DNA from: a bacterium
GTDB taxonomy: Bacteria > SZUA-79 > Acidulodesulfobacterales > Acidulodesulfobacteraceae
NCBI GenBank assembly: GCA_021777135.1
Contig: JAJYDX010000001.1
Span: forward strand, 248,001-312,000
Length of the DNA: 64,000 nucleotides
Direction of reading: 5' to 3'
The notes below the pieces were generated by a model. That model saw only the letters and a program-made list of their open reading frames with translations, was not told where the DNA came from and made no database searches. Position numbers and translations under genes: made by a program. The stretch's first letter is position 1. Every line of letters starts with the position of its first letter. Below, piece by piece: positions 10,047 to 20,723 of the stretch.

Positions 10047-11123
10047 ATGTCATTGTTAAGAGTAGAAAATTTTATTAAAAGCAGCGTTATAAAATTGTCC
10101 GCATATAAAGTAAACGGGTTTGAGCCTAAAGAAACCCTAAAATTAGATGCAAACGAATCAAATTACACTCTCGGTAAAAATATTAAAAAAAGATACGCAA
10201 ATTTTATAAAAGATACCCTGATAAATCTTTATCCCGACTCAGGTTCTAAAAACCTTATAGAACTGCTTGAAAAATTTTACGGTACGCCGGCTAAAAATTT
10301 TATATTTGGCAACGGTTCTGACGAACTTATATCTATTATTATGTTAAGTCTTAAAAAAGACGTAATAGTTAATATTCCTTCTCCTTCGTTTTCTATGTAC
10401 GACATTATAGCCAAATACAACGACTTAAATACAGAAATTATAAAACTTGATGAAAAATATTTTGATTTGCCGGAAAATATAATAAAAAATAAAGATAAAA
10501 ATTCCAGAAAAATATATTTCTTTAGTTATCCTAATAATCCCACAGGAAATCATTTTAACCGCAACACTATAGAAAGTCTTTTAGAAAATAATAATAACAT
10601 TGTTGTAATAGATGAAGCTTATATATTTTTTTCAAGCGGGGAATCTTTTATAAAATATATAAATAAATATGATAATTTAATAATTTTAAGGACTTTCTCT
10701 AAAATAGGTCTTGCTGGACTTAGGTTTGGAATGCTTTTTTCCGGAGATAAGCTTATAAATGAATTCAAAAAAATAAAATTGCCTTATAATATAAATTCTT
10801 TAACTTTAAGTTCCATAGAATTTTTTTTAAATAATTTCGGTGAATTTGATAAGAATATAAAGAAAACGATTAAACAAAGAGAGAAACTGTATTCAGTTTT
10901 AAAAAAATTTAATTTTATTGATGTTTATCCGTCAGATGCCAACTTTTTACTGATAAGGCTTAAGGATAAAAAAATAAAAAATAAATTCGACAAATTTCTT
11001 AAACGAAATAATATAATTATAAGAAATTTTACAGGCGGTATGGAGTTATTTTATAGAATAACCGTGGGTACTAAAGAAGAAAATATAAAATTGACGGAAT
11101 ATTTTAAGGATTTCGATAAATAA
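10047..11123 (+). CDS. hisC: Histidinol-phosphate aminotransferase
   Basis: LDANES, GNGSDELI, SYPNNPTGN, RTFSKIGLAGLRFG. Confidence 0.94.
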   Translation: MSLLRVENFIKSSVIKLSAYKVNGFEPKETLKLDANESNYTLGKNIKKRYANFIKDTLINLYPDSGSKNLIELLEKFYGTPAKNFIFGNGSDELISIIMLSLKKDVIVNIPSPSFSMYDIIAKYNDLNTEIIKLDEKYFDLPENIIKNKDKNSRKIYFFSYPNNPTGNHFNRNTIESLLENNNNIVVIDEAYIFFSSGESFIKYINKYDNLIILRTFSKIGLAGLRFGMLFSGDKLINEFKKIKLPYNINSLTLSSIEFFLNNFGEFDKNIKKTIKQREKLYSVLKKFNFIDVYPSDANFLLIRLKDKKIKNKFDKFLKRNNIIIRNFTGGMELFYRITVGTKEENIKLTEYFKDFDK

Positions 11124-11226
11124 TTTAAGATAATATATATTTATAAGTAAGGATTTGGAAAAATACAGATAAATGTTAAAATATAAGGAATATGTTATAA
11201 TAATTAATTACATTTAATATAAAAAC

Positions 11227-11928
11227 ATGAAAAAATTGAAAAGTATCAAAGATATTGAGGTTGACGAATATATAGCGAAAATACGCAAAGGAAATTTTTC
11301 AAGAAAAACAACCGAAACCAATATTAAGCTTTCACTTAACATAGACGGAAAGGGCGAGTTTGAAATAGATTCGGGAGTACCGTTTTTTAACCATATGCTA
11401 GAGCAGTTTTCCAAGCATTCAGGCTTCGATATTTCTCTTAACGCAAAAGGCGATATAGGAGTAGACCTTCACCATCTTATAGAAGACACCGGAATAGTTA
11501 TAGGCAGTGCGTTAATGAAATTATCGGGAAATAAAAGAGGCATTAAAAGATTTGGCTTTGCTTCCGTTCCTATGGATGAAGCCCTTGTGCAGTCTTCCGT
11601 AGATTTCTGCGGAAGGTCTTTCTTTGTTTATAAATTTATGGGCGAGGATATGTCCCGTTCCAGAAAAGAATATATTCCGCCTCTTTTTCAAGTTTCAAAG
11701 CAAGAATCAAGAGAAATTCTAGTTGATAAATTTTTTTATGTTTATTCCAATATATTTTTTGAAGCATTATGTAAAAATGCCCTTATAAATTTACATATAA
11801 ATATCGAATACGGCTCCAATGTCCACCATATGGTAGAGGCAATATTTAAGTCTACCGGTAGAGCCGTATCTGATGCGCTTAAAGTAGTAGATAGCTATGG
11901 AATACCATCAACAAAAGGAAGAATTTAA
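11227..11928 (+). CDS. hisB: Imidazoleglycerol-phosphate dehydratase
   Basis: GVPFFNHMLEQFSKHSGFD, DLHHLIEDTGIVIG, HHMVEAIFKSTGRA. Confidence 0.95.
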   Translation: MKKLKSIKDIEVDEYIAKIRKGNFSRKTTETNIKLSLNIDGKGEFEIDSGVPFFNHMLEQFSKHSGFDISLNAKGDIGVDLHHLIEDTGIVIGSALMKLSGNKRGIKRFGFASVPMDEALVQSSVDFCGRSFFVYKFMGEDMSRSRKEYIPPLFQVSKQESREILVDKFFYVYSNIFFEALCKNALINLHINIEYGSNVHHMVEAIFKSTGRAVSDALKVVDSYGIPSTKGRI

Positions 11929-11932
11929 AAAT

Positions 11933-12964
11933 ATGAAAAATTTAATTTTTTTTTTATGTGGTGCGGTTTTATTATTATCCGGCATTACAAGTTACTTAAC
12001 GGTAGATGTTTATGCTTATGGCGGCCCTAACATAACTAGGATTACAAGAGTTTCAATAAATAAAGCAAACGGAAGAATAAATGTATATACCATAGGCAGG
12101 CCTTATTATAAATCGTATTTATTTAAAAAAGATAAAAAAAATTTTTTTATCTTAGCATTTGCGCGTTCAATTTTATACGGTAGCGGGAAAAAGATATCGA
12201 GGCCTTTTAATAATATATTTTCTATTTCGTATTCCCAATTCAGTGCTTCACCCAATTATTCTGTCCATATAGTTCTAAGACAGAACGCGAAGGCAAAACT
12301 GCTAATAAGCAAGACAAACCTCGGAAGCGGCCATTATAAAATAACCATTTACGATGCTTCTGTTAATAATTCAAAAATTAAAAACATTAAAACATTTCCT
12401 CTTCCCGCAAAACATTATTCAACTAATTTTAATGTTTTTATAGATGCTGGTCATGGCGGCGGCGATCCTGGAGGTATCGGACCTATGGGTCTGCCCGAAG
12501 ACTTTGTTAATTTAAGCATAGCATTAAAACTTAAAAAACTTTTAGAATCTAAAGGTATAAGGGCAGAAATAGACAGAACGTCTAATATAAACGTAAGTTT
12601 ACAGCAAAGAGCGGAAGAAGCAAACAGGGACAGGGCTAATTTATTTATAGGCTTATACTGTAATTCCGTTGTGGTTCCTTATCTTTACGGAACTACAACT
12701 TATTATTTTCACGGGAATTCATACAGTTTTGCAAATTATTTAGAGCATTATATTTCCGCCAAGCTAAATTTGAAATATGACGGCGTGGTAAAAGACGACC
12801 TTTACGTTCTTAGGTTTACAACAATGCCGGCAGTCGTTATAGAATATGCTTTTATTTCTAATCCTTACGAAGAACATCTTTTAGGCTCTTCCACATTTAG
12901 ACAGTTGATTGCTGACGGCATCGCCAATTCAATTTATAAATATTTCATTAAAAATAAAAGATAA
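11933..12964 (+). CDS. N-acetylmuramoyl-L-alanine amidase (Amidase_3, AmiC-like, AMIN-like N-terminus)
   Basis: IDAGHGGGDPGGIGPMG...NLSIALKLKKLL...DRANLFIGLYCNS...VVIEYAFISNPYEE; start set to ATG 11933. Confidence 0.88.
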   Translation: MKNLIFFLCGAVLLLSGITSYLTVDVYAYGGPNITRITRVSINKANGRINVYTIGRPYYKSYLFKKDKKNFFILAFARSILYGSGKKISRPFNNIFSISYSQFSASPNYSVHIVLRQNAKAKLLISKTNLGSGHYKITIYDASVNNSKIKNIKTFPLPAKHYSTNFNVFIDAGHGGGDPGGIGPMGLPEDFVNLSIALKLKKLLESKGIRAEIDRTSNINVSLQQRAEEANRDRANLFIGLYCNSVVVPYLYGTTTYYFHGNSYSFANYLEHYISAKLNLKYDGVVKDDLYVLRFTTMPAVVIEYAFISNPYEEHLLGSSTFRQLIADGIANSIYKYFIKNKR

Positions 12965-12987
12965 ACATATAAGGATAAAAACCTTAA

Positions 12988-13599
12988 ATGGAAAAGAAAA
13001 TAGCAATAATCGATTATGGAATGGGCAACCTAAAAAATGTCCGCAATGCTTTTAATTTTTTGGGTTATGATGCAGAAATTACCGGAAACTATAAAAATAT
13101 CGAAAATGCAGACTATTTAATTTTACCTGGCGTAGGAGGCTTTAAAGACGCTATGCTGACGCTAGGACAAAAAAAACTTATCGAGCCCATTAAAGATACT
13201 ATTGCAGCAGGGAAGCGCTTTTTAGGAATATGCCTAGGAATGCAGCTTTTATTCGAAACTTCAGAAGAATTTGGATATACCGAAGGGTTAGGGGTGTTAA
13301 AAGGGAAAGTGATAAAATTTGACCATAGCGTTATCCCTCTTATTCCCCATATAGGCTGGAACGATATAGAAATATTAGAACAGACAAAAGAATTTAACGG
13401 AATTAAAAATAACAGTTTTTTTTATTTTTTACATTCTTATTATTGCGTTCCCGAAGAAGATATCAGCACAGCAGTTTGCGATTATTATGGCAGGTTCACC
13501 GCCTGCGTAAAAAAGGATAATATCTTTGCCTGTCAGTTCCATCCTGAAAAAAGTCATACCGCAGGATTGGCGTTATTAAAAAATTTTATAAATAGTTAA
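12988..13599 (+). CDS. hisH: Imidazole glycerol phosphate synthase, glutamine amidotransferase subunit
   Basis: IIDYGMGNLKNV, GICLGMQLLF, CQFHPEKSHTAGL. Confidence 0.96.
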   Translation: MEKKIAIIDYGMGNLKNVRNAFNFLGYDAEITGNYKNIENADYLILPGVGGFKDAMLTLGQKKLIEPIKDTIAAGKRFLGICLGMQLLFETSEEFGYTEGLGVLKGKVIKFDHSVIPLIPHIGWNDIEILEQTKEFNGIKNNSFFYFLHSYYCVPEEDISTAVCDYYGRFTACVKKDNIFACQFHPEKSHTAGLALLKNFINS

Positions 13600-13608
13600 A
13601 TCAACAAT

Positions 13609-14328
13609 ATGATTATAATACCAGCAGTTGATATTCTCGGTTCAAAATGCGTAAGGCTCACTATGGGAGATTACGATATTAAAAAGGAGTATGAACTTTC
13701 GCCTTTAGAAGCTGCTTTAAACTGGCAGAATCTAGGAGCCAAAAGGCTCCATTTAGTAGATCTTGACGGTGCGAGATCAGGAACCCCCGATAATTTAAAT
13801 ATTATAAATGATATTATAAAATCAGTCAAAATTCCTGTGGAAGTAGGCGGAGGCATTAGGAACGACAAAACGATAGAATATTATTTTAACGCAGGCGCAT
13901 CTTATATTATTCTTGGTTCTATATTATTTAAGAATATAAGTTCCGTAGAAGCATCTTTATTAAATTATAAAGGCAAGATTATTGCCGGAATAGATTTATA
14001 CGATGAAAAAATAGCAATTTCAGGCTGGAGAGAATTCTCAGCGACACATTTTGAAGAAGCCGTGAAAAATTTAAAAGAACGCTATGGAATACAAACTTTT
14101 ATAGTTACCGATATTAAAAAGGATGGAATGTTAGGCGGAGTAAATTTAGAACTTATGTCAAGGCTTGCAAAATTGGGCGTTAATATTATTGCGTCCGGGG
14201 GAGTTTCTGGATCTGAAGATATTCTTAAATTAAAAGAACTCAATATTCCTGCTATCGAAGGCGTAATAGTCGGAAAGGCTTTGTATGACGGAAGGCTGGA
14301 TTTAAAAGCCGCCAATAATTTATTATAA
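13609..14328 (+). CDS. hisA: Phosphoribosylformimino-5-aminoimidazole carboxamide ribotide isomerase
   Basis: IIIPAVDILGSKCVRL...LHLVDLDGARSG...VGGGIR...IVTDIKKDGML. Confidence 0.95.
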   Translation: MIIIPAVDILGSKCVRLTMGDYDIKKEYELSPLEAALNWQNLGAKRLHLVDLDGARSGTPDNLNIINDIIKSVKIPVEVGGGIRNDKTIEYYFNAGASYIILGSILFKNISSVEASLLNYKGKIIAGIDLYDEKIAISGWREFSATHFEEAVKNLKERYGIQTFIVTDIKKDGMLGGVNLELMSRLAKLGVNIIASGGVSGSEDILKLKELNIPAIEGVIVGKALYDGRLDLKAANNLL

Positions 14329-14337
14329 GGTAAACTT

Positions 14338-15093
14338 ATGCTTGCAAAAAGAATAATCCCATGCTTGGATATTAAAAACAACGAAGTTGTTAAAGGTATA
14401 AATTTTGAAGATTTGCGTAGCGCGGGCGACCCGGTAGAACTTGCAAAAAAGTACGACGCAGAACTTGCCGACGAACTTATGTTTTTAGATATTACGGCCT
14501 CGCATGAAAAAAGAAAAACTATTTTAGAACTCGTGAGTAAGATTTCTGAGAATATTTTTATTCCATTCAGCGTAGGCGGAGGCGTTTCTGAAATAGAAGA
14601 TATAAGAGATTTGCTGAACAGCGGGGCAGATAAGGTCTCTATTAATACCGCAGCGGTACTTAATCCAGACTTGATAGACGCGGCTGCAAAAAAATTCGGG
14701 TCGTCCACAATAGTAATAGCGATAGACGCGAGAAAAATAGGAGACGATTATATTGTATTTACGCATGGAGGAAGAAAGAACTCTGGTATTAATGCTGTAT
14801 ATTGGGCAAACGAGGTTTATAACAGAGGAGCCGGAGAAATACTACTTACAAGTATGGACAGAGACGGAACAAAAAACGGCTATGAGGTACAACTTACATC
14901 GTCCGTAGTTAAAAGCGTAAAAATTCCAGTAATAGCATCCGGAGGCGCAAGAGACGCGAAGGATATGGAAGAGGTATTTGTAGACGCAGATGCTAGCGCC
15001 GCTCTTGCCGCTTCTATATTTCATTACGAAAATTCAGGTATTATTCCTATAAAACAATATTTAAGATCTAAAGGTATTAGCGTAAGATTATAA
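14338..15093 (+). CDS. hisF: Imidazole glycerol phosphate synthase, cyclase subunit
   Basis: [22 protein letters not shown]...[14 protein letters not shown]...VIASGGA. Confidence 0.96.
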   Translation: MLAKRIIPCLDIKNNEVVKGINFEDLRSAGDPVELAKKYDAELADELMFLDITASHEKRKTILELVSKISENIFIPFSVGGGVSEIEDIRDLLNSGADKVSINTAAVLNPDLIDAAAKKFGSSTIVIAIDARKIGDDYIVFTHGGRKNSGINAVYWANEVYNRGAGEILLTSMDRDGTKNGYEVQLTSSVVKSVKIPVIASGGARDAKDMEEVFVDADASAALAASIFHYENSGIIPIKQYLRSKGISVRL

Positions 15094-15103
15094 AAATTAT
15101 AAA

Positions 15104-15874
15104 ATGAGCAAAAAAGAAAATAATTTTAACGATATAATATTTGACGTTTCTGACGAGAATACCCTGGGTTTATTTTTGAAAAAAATAGATTTTTCCAAAC
15201 TTAACGGGCTTATTCCTGCAGTAACGCAGGATTATTTTTCAAAAGAAATATTAATGCTTGCATTTATGAACGAAGATGCATTAAAAAAAACTTTGGAAAC
15301 CGGTTATGCCCATTATTTTTCAAGGTCGAGGAATAAACTATGGAAAAAGGGAGAGACCTCGGGTCATACGCAACATATAAAAGAAATTTTTTTCGATTGC
15401 GATAACGACAGTATTTTATTAAAAGTAGAACAGGAAGGTCCTGCCTGTCATACTGGACACAAGTCATGTTTTTACTCGAGAGTAAACAATCTTATATCTC
15501 TAAATATCGACAATGCGGATAATAATGAAATAAATAATAAAAATATCAGCGGATATAAGGAAAAATTTTATTCGCTTCAAATGTTATACGACCTTATCGC
15601 TAGCCGTAGAGGTTCTGATCCTAAAAAATCTTACGTAGCAAAGCTTCTAAGCGAAGGACCTGAAAAAATAGGGAAAAAGCTTCAAGAAGAATCTCTTGAG
15701 GTTATTCTATCCGCCATTGAAGGCGATAAGAATAAAATAATTTATGAATCTGCTGATTTAATGTTTTTTTATATCGTTATGTTAATTTATTCCGGGATAG
15801 ATTTTTTTAAAGTCATAGATGAATTAAAAAAACGAGAAGGAATTTCAGGATTGGACGAAAAAAAATCACGTTAA
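15104..15874 (+). CDS. hisI: Bifunctional phosphoribosyl-AMP cyclohydrolase / phosphoribosyl-ATP pyrophosphatase
   Basis: HisI part [39 protein letters not shown]; HisE part [17 protein letters not shown]. Confidence 0.93.
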   Translation: MSKKENNFNDIIFDVSDENTLGLFLKKIDFSKLNGLIPAVTQDYFSKEILMLAFMNEDALKKTLETGYAHYFSRSRNKLWKKGETSGHTQHIKEIFFDCDNDSILLKVEQEGPACHTGHKSCFYSRVNNLISLNIDNADNNEINNKNISGYKEKFYSLQMLYDLIASRRGSDPKKSYVAKLLSEGPEKIGKKLQEESLEVILSAIEGDKNKIIYESADLMFFYIVMLIYSGIDFFKVIDELKKREGISGLDEKKSR

Positions 15875-15920
15875 AATAATATCCAAATTTATTGCAAAAA
15901 ATATAATTAAAATTTATCGG

Positions 15921-15950
15921 TTGACAAATTAATAGAAAATATATGATACT
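15921..15950 (+). promoter_or_regulatory. Candidate sigma70 promoter upstream of rpsU
   Basis: TTGACA (15921-15926), about 17-18 nt, TGATACT (-10-like). Confidence 0.55.
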
Positions 15951-16007
15951 ATATATAAATAGTAAAAATAAAAAATAAAAAAGCAAAAAAGGAGGCGAAT
16001 TTAGGTT

Positions 16008-16202
16008 TTGTCTATCGTAAAAATCAAAGAGAACGAATCTTTCGAGAATGCTTTAAGAAGATTTAAAAAATCCTGCGAAAGAGCTGGAATCCTTTCAGAA
16101 ATCAGGAAAAGAGAGCATTACGAAAAGCCGAGCGTTAAGAAAAAGAAAAAAGCGGCGGCTTCCAGAAAAAGAAATTCCAAAAAGAATTATTTTAGTTATT
16201 AA
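16008..16202 (+). CDS. rpsU: 30S ribosomal protein S21 (TTG start)
   Basis: [50 protein letters not shown] upstream. Confidence 0.92.
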   Translation: MSIVKIKENESFENALRRFKKSCERAGILSEIRKREHYEKPSVKKKKKAAASRKRNSKKNYFSY

Positions 16203-16225
16203 TATTAATAATTAATAAAAACTTT

Positions 16226-16716
16226 ATGAGCTACATAGATATAGCCTTTTTAGTTCTATTTGTCGCGATAATGATAAGGGGCTTTTTTAGGGGCTTTATA
16301 AAAGAGGCTATATCTTTGTTCGGAGTTTTTGTTGCCTATTTCGGGGCAATATACGTTAGCTCTAAAACAGGCGGGACTTATTATTTTTATTATATAAGCG
16401 GACTGTTTCATAGTAAAGAGATAGGAAAAATCGTCATCTTTTCAGGTATTTTTATATTCATTATAATTATTTTCGCTTTAATTTCTTTTATAATTACTAA
16501 AATAATAAACTTGCTTAAGCTTGGATTTTGCAATAGGTTAGGCGGTTTTTTTTTGCCGGAATTAAAACTTTTTTATTGTTAGGCCTTGTTCTGTATTTTC
16601 TTTTTTCCTTACCGTCTGTAAATAAGCGTTTCGGATATTACAAATCTAAAAGTTTTATACCTTATTTTCTCAAAACCGGCAAATTTTTATCCCCATATAT
16701 AGGTAAGTTTTATTAA
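16226..16716 (+). pseudogene. cvpA: CvpA-family membrane protein, split by a frameshift at a T9 run (16546-16554)
   Basis: MSYIDIAFLVLFVAIMIRGFFRGFIKEAISLFGVFVAYFG is CvpA-like. Shifting frame at T9 gives continuation GGFFFAGIKTFLLLGLVLYFLFSLPSVNKRFGYYKSKSFIPYFLKTGKFLSPYIGKFY*, total about 163 aa. Confidence 0.75.
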
Positions 16717-16787
16717 AATTTTTCTTTCCAAAAGACGATTAATATTCAATTAGCATTAATTTTTTTAAGCGTTTTTTATTAAAAATT

Positions 16788-18689
16788 ATGGACGGAAATA
16801 TAGAAACCATATTGTCTTATGTAAATATAGTCGAAGAAGTGTCCGGGTTTGTCAAGCTTAAAAAAGTTGGTCAGAATTATTCAGGATTATGCCCTTTTCA
16901 CTCAGAAAAAACTCCTTCATTCCATGTTAACGAATCAAAAGGTCTTTATTACTGCTTCGGATGCGGAAAAGGCGGAAACGCTATAGGATTCCTTAAAGAT
17001 ATAAAAGGAGAATCTTTCAAAGAAGTAATTGATTATCTTAAGAAAAAATATAATATACCATTAGAAGATACGAAATCGTTCAAACTCGAAAAATCGACTG
17101 TGAGCGAATCCCCGCTTAAAAAAATATTAAATCTAGCATTAAATTATTATTACGAAAGTCTTTTTGTTTATATGTCCGGCAGCAGGCATATTATTAAATA
17201 TCTTAAAGATAGAGGCATATATGAAAATACAGCGAGGGATTTTAAGCTGGGATATGCCGGATATGGAAACGGTTTAACCGCACTTTTGTTCAACAATAAA
17301 GCAGATTTAAATATTGCTGTAAGTGCAGGATTATTAATTAAAAAATCAGACAGCAAAGACGGATTTTCGGACAGGTTCGTTAATAAGCTTATTATTCCGA
17401 TAATGGATAGGGCAGGAGAACCTGTTGCACTTGCGTCAAGAATAATAATGAAAGAGGGAGAAAAATCTCCTGTTAATTTCCCGAAATATATAAATACAAA
17501 TAATTCCGAAATTTTTGTAAAAAATAACACATTATACGGTTTAGACAAAGCCCTGCCTTATATTAAAAAAGAAAATGCTGTTTTCGTTGTAGAGGGTTAT
17601 TTTGATATGATAACACTTTATTCAAAAGGCATTAAAAATGTTGTTGCTACGATGGGCACGGCTCTTTCAAAAAATCATATAATAAATTTATCCAGATTAA
17701 GCGATGAAATTATTCTAATATATGACGGAGATAAGGCAGGTATAAATGCAATTAGCAGGGGCATGGAATTATTCAGGAGTTTTATGGAAACCCCTAATAA
17801 AAATATTTATGCGGTATGCTTGAACGACGGCACCGATCCGGATGGTTATGTCAGAAAATACGGATGTGATAGCCTTGTAAAATTAATTAGGGACGGCAAA
17901 AAAACGCCGGTGGAATTTGCAATAGATTATTATATTGAAAAAAGCGAAAACAACGGTATAATCAAAAATAAGGAAAACGAAAAAAATATTAAGGAAAAAA
18001 TATCGACGATAAGGGAGGTAGTTCCGTTTTTAAAAAAAATTAGTGACAACATTATCTTTTCGCATTACGTGAACGTATTGGCTAATAGGCTTGGATTAAA
18101 AGAGAATGAAGTAAGGAAATATATAAACTTAAATGAAAATGAAGAAAGCAGCGATAGGCTTAAAAATAATGAGGACTACCATGAAAGTAATATTTTTTCC
18201 AGCGGCAGCAGCGATTTAAATATTGAAGATTTGATAGTTGGTAAAATATTTTGCAATATGCTATTGACAGAATATATTAGCGATGATATAATAAATGAAT
18301 TTTCCGATAAAAATGCCGTTTTTATAATTAAAGAGATAAAAGAAATATTGAAAAACAGCGCGGAGAAGGAAAAAAACATTGATATAAAAGCAAAAATAGA
18401 AGAAATAGTTTTAAAAACTGAAAATAGTCTTAAGTGGAATAAAATATATTATTCAAGTATATTAAGCGAAACCAAAAATTCTGAAACTAGAAGCGAGAAA
18501 GATATTTTTAAAAAACTTCTTATTCAGCTGAAAGTAGATAATATAAATAAAACCTGTAAAGAAATTTTGACCGACATCAGAAGCGGTTTGCTGGATGAAA
18601 ATAGCAAACTTGTTAAATTTAAAGAACTCAACAGGTTAAAATATATTTCAAAAGAGTTTCAGAGAAAAATATGCGGTTATATATCCTGA
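16788..18689 (+). CDS. dnaG: DNA primase
   Basis: CHC2 zinc finger CPFHSEKTPSFHVNESKGLYYCFGCGKGGNAIGFL; TOPRIM VVEGYFDMITLYSKGIKNVVATMGTAL. Confidence 0.96.
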   Translation: MDGNIETILSYVNIVEEVSGFVKLKKVGQNYSGLCPFHSEKTPSFHVNESKGLYYCFGCGKGGNAIGFLKDIKGESFKEVIDYLKKKYNIPLEDTKSFKLEKSTVSESPLKKILNLALNYYYESLFVYMSGSRHIIKYLKDRGIYENTARDFKLGYAGYGNGLTALLFNNKADLNIAVSAGLLIKKSDSKDGFSDRFVNKLIIPIMDRAGEPVALASRIIMKEGEKSPVNFPKYINTNNSEIFVKNNTLYGLDKALPYIKKENAVFVVEGYFDMITLYSKGIKNVVATMGTALSKNHIINLSRLSDEIILIYDGDKAGINAISRGMELFRSFMETPNKNIYAVCLNDGTDPDGYVRKYGCDSLVKLIRDGKKTPVEFAIDYYIEKSENNGIIKNKENEKNIKEKISTIREVVPFLKKISDNIIFSHYVNVLANRLGLKENEVRKYINLNENEESSDRLKNNEDYHESNIFSSGSSDLNIEDLIVGKIFCNMLLTEYISDDIINEFSDKNAVFIIKEIKEILKNSAEKEKNIDIKAKIEEIVLKTENSLKWNKIYYSSILSETKNSETRSEKDIFKKLLIQLKVDNINKTCKEILTDIRSGLLDENSKLVKFKELNRLKYISKEFQRKICGYIS

Positions 18690-18717
18690 TATAGGGATAA
18701 TAATTTTATATTAAAAT

Positions 18718-20631
18718 ATGAATAAAAAAAACATAACTAACAAAAATAAAGAAAACGTAAAAACAACGCAAAGGATTATTTCTGCCGCCAAATCGAAGCA
18801 GGTTGATTCTGATTCAGGTATATTAAAAGACAAGGAATTAGAAAATCATATCATTAATAAAAGTGTAGAAAAATTAAAAGAAAGGCAGGGCAGATTAAGC
18901 TACGACGATTTTAACGATATTCTGCCTCAAAATATAGTATCCCCTGACCAGATAGATGATTTGATAAGCATGCTTGGGGAAAAAGATATAGACCTTGGAA
19001 GAGACGGGTCTTCCATCTTTACTAAAGCAGGACATTCAAAGTTTCATGTCGACGAATCCTTTAATGATGAGACCGAAGAAGAGGATTTATCCCTTAAAAC
19101 AAACGACCCTGTTAGAATGTATTTAAAAGAGATGGGGTCGGTTTCTTTGCTGACGCGAGAAAGGGAGATAGAAATAGCAAAGAGCATAGAAGAAGGAGAG
19201 GAAGAGATTTTTTCTTCTGTTTTAAACTCTGATATTTTGATAAGATGGATTATATCTATAGGAGATAAGTTAAAAAGTCAGGAGATTAACATTGCAGGTA
19301 TAGTTTCTGATTTTGATGACGTTGATTTTCCAAGCGACAAAGATATAGAAAAAGCTACTAACAGATTTCTTTCCATTATAGAAAAAATAAAAAAAGAAGT
19401 AAAATTTACTGAAAATAAATCTAAACCAGATTTATCTGATAAGAAGCGTAAAAAAGAGAAAATAAAGGTTGAAGAAGATAATCTTAATGCCGATGAATCC
19501 AATATTGAAGACAATATCGAATATATAGACGCCGGACATATAACAAAAGTTTTTTCATGGGCTACCCCGAAAAACTTAACTCAGGAAACAAAAAAAAAGA
19601 TACTTGGTTATATTAAAGATTTAAGGCTAAAAAAGAAAATATCCGACAAAGTCATAATGAGGCTTAAGAACCAAAACGCGAAAATTTTAGAATTCGAAGA
19701 AAATATAAAAGAACTTGAGTCTACATATAAAAAGAAAAATGAAAGAAGTGAACAGTCTAAATCTCAAGAGCATAAAAGATTAGAAAGCATAAACAAAATT
19801 ATCGGCGAATACAAATCTAAAATAGCGGCGTCCGAAAAAGAAGTAGGCGTTTCTAAAAACGAACTTAAAAAAATAGTCGAAGCTATAAAAATAGGCGAGG
19901 AAAAGTCAAAGGTTGCAAAGACCGAACTTGTCGAAGCAAATTTAAGGCTTGTGGTTTCTATAGCAAAAAAATATTCTAACAGGGGACTTCAATTTCTAGA
20001 CCTTATTCAAGAAGGTAATATAGGGCTTATGAAGGCGGTGGAAAAGTTTCAGTATCAAAGAGGATATAAATTTTCCACATATGCGACATGGTGGATAAGG
20101 CAGGCTATAACTAGGGCGATTGCTGATCAGGCTAGAACTATAAGAATTCCTGTTCATATGATAGAAACTATAAATAAATTAATAAGAACTTCCAGAGCTT
20201 TAGTACAGGAAATAGGCAGAGAGCCGGTTCCTGAAGAAATAGCAGAAAGAATGGATCTTCCCATAGATAAAGTAAGAAAGGTTTTAAAAATAGCTAAAGA
20301 ACCTATTTCCTTGGAAACGCCAATAGGAGAAGAAGAAGATACGCATCTGGGAGATTTTATAGAGGATAAGGCAACGGTTTTGCCTTTAGAAGCCGCAATC
20401 AATTCTGATCTTGAAGAACAAACCGGAAAAGTTTTATCATCGCTCACTGAAAGAGAAGAGAAGGTTCTTAGAATGAGATTCGGCATAGGTATAAAATCTG
20501 ACCATACTTTGGAAGAAGTTGGTCAAGAATTTGGTGTTACAAGAGAAAGGATAAGACAGATAGAGGCAAAAGCCCTTAGGAAGCTTAGACATCCGAGTCG
20601 TTCCAAGAGGCTGAAAACATTTGTAAAGTAG
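18718..20631 (+). CDS. rpoD: RNA polymerase primary sigma factor (sigma70)
   Basis: [93 protein letters not shown]. Confidence 0.97.
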   Translation: MNKKNITNKNKENVKTTQRIISAAKSKQVDSDSGILKDKELENHIINKSVEKLKERQGRLSYDDFNDILPQNIVSPDQIDDLISMLGEKDIDLGRDGSSIFTKAGHSKFHVDESFNDETEEEDLSLKTNDPVRMYLKEMGSVSLLTREREIEIAKSIEEGEEEIFSSVLNSDILIRWIISIGDKLKSQEINIAGIVSDFDDVDFPSDKDIEKATNRFLSIIEKIKKEVKFTENKSKPDLSDKKRKKEKIKVEEDNLNADESNIEDNIEYIDAGHITKVFSWATPKNLTQETKKKILGYIKDLRLKKKISDKVIMRLKNQNAKILEFEENIKELESTYKKKNERSEQSKSQEHKRLESINKIIGEYKSKIAASEKEVGVSKNELKKIVEAIKIGEEKSKVAKTELVEANLRLVVSIAKKYSNRGLQFLDLIQEGNIGLMKAVEKFQYQRGYKFSTYATWWIRQAITRAIADQARTIRIPVHMIETINKLIRTSRALVQEIGREPVPEEIAERMDLPIDKVRKVLKIAKEPISLETPIGEEEDTHLGDFIEDKATVLPLEAAINSDLEEQTGKVLSSLTEREEKVLRMRFGIGIKSDHTLEEVGQEFGVTRERIRQIEAKALRKLRHPSRSKRLKTFVK

Positions 20632-20639
20632 TGGATTTA

Positions 20640-20715
20640 GGGCCTATAGCTCAGCTGGTAGAGCGGCCGGCTCATAACCGGTTGGTCCCTGGTTCGAACC
20701 CGGGTGGGCCCACCA
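20640..20715 (+). tRNA. tRNA with CAT anticodon (tRNA-Met or lysidine-type tRNA-Ile2), encoded CCA
   Basis: 7-bp acceptor GGGCCTA/TGGGCCC, anticodon stem CCGGC..CAT..ACCGG, T-arm GGTTCGAACCC, ACCA end. Confidence 0.9.
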
Positions 20716-20723
20716 TTTTAAAA

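Noticed and set aside
14082-14708. 208-aa minus-strand ORF antisense to hisA/hisF
   Set aside because: Ser/Pro/Ile-rich shadow ORF fully overlapping two well-supported genes.
20631-20723. N-terminal extension of the Nif3-like ORF
   Set aside because: These codons are the tRNA gene; true start is ATG 20724.
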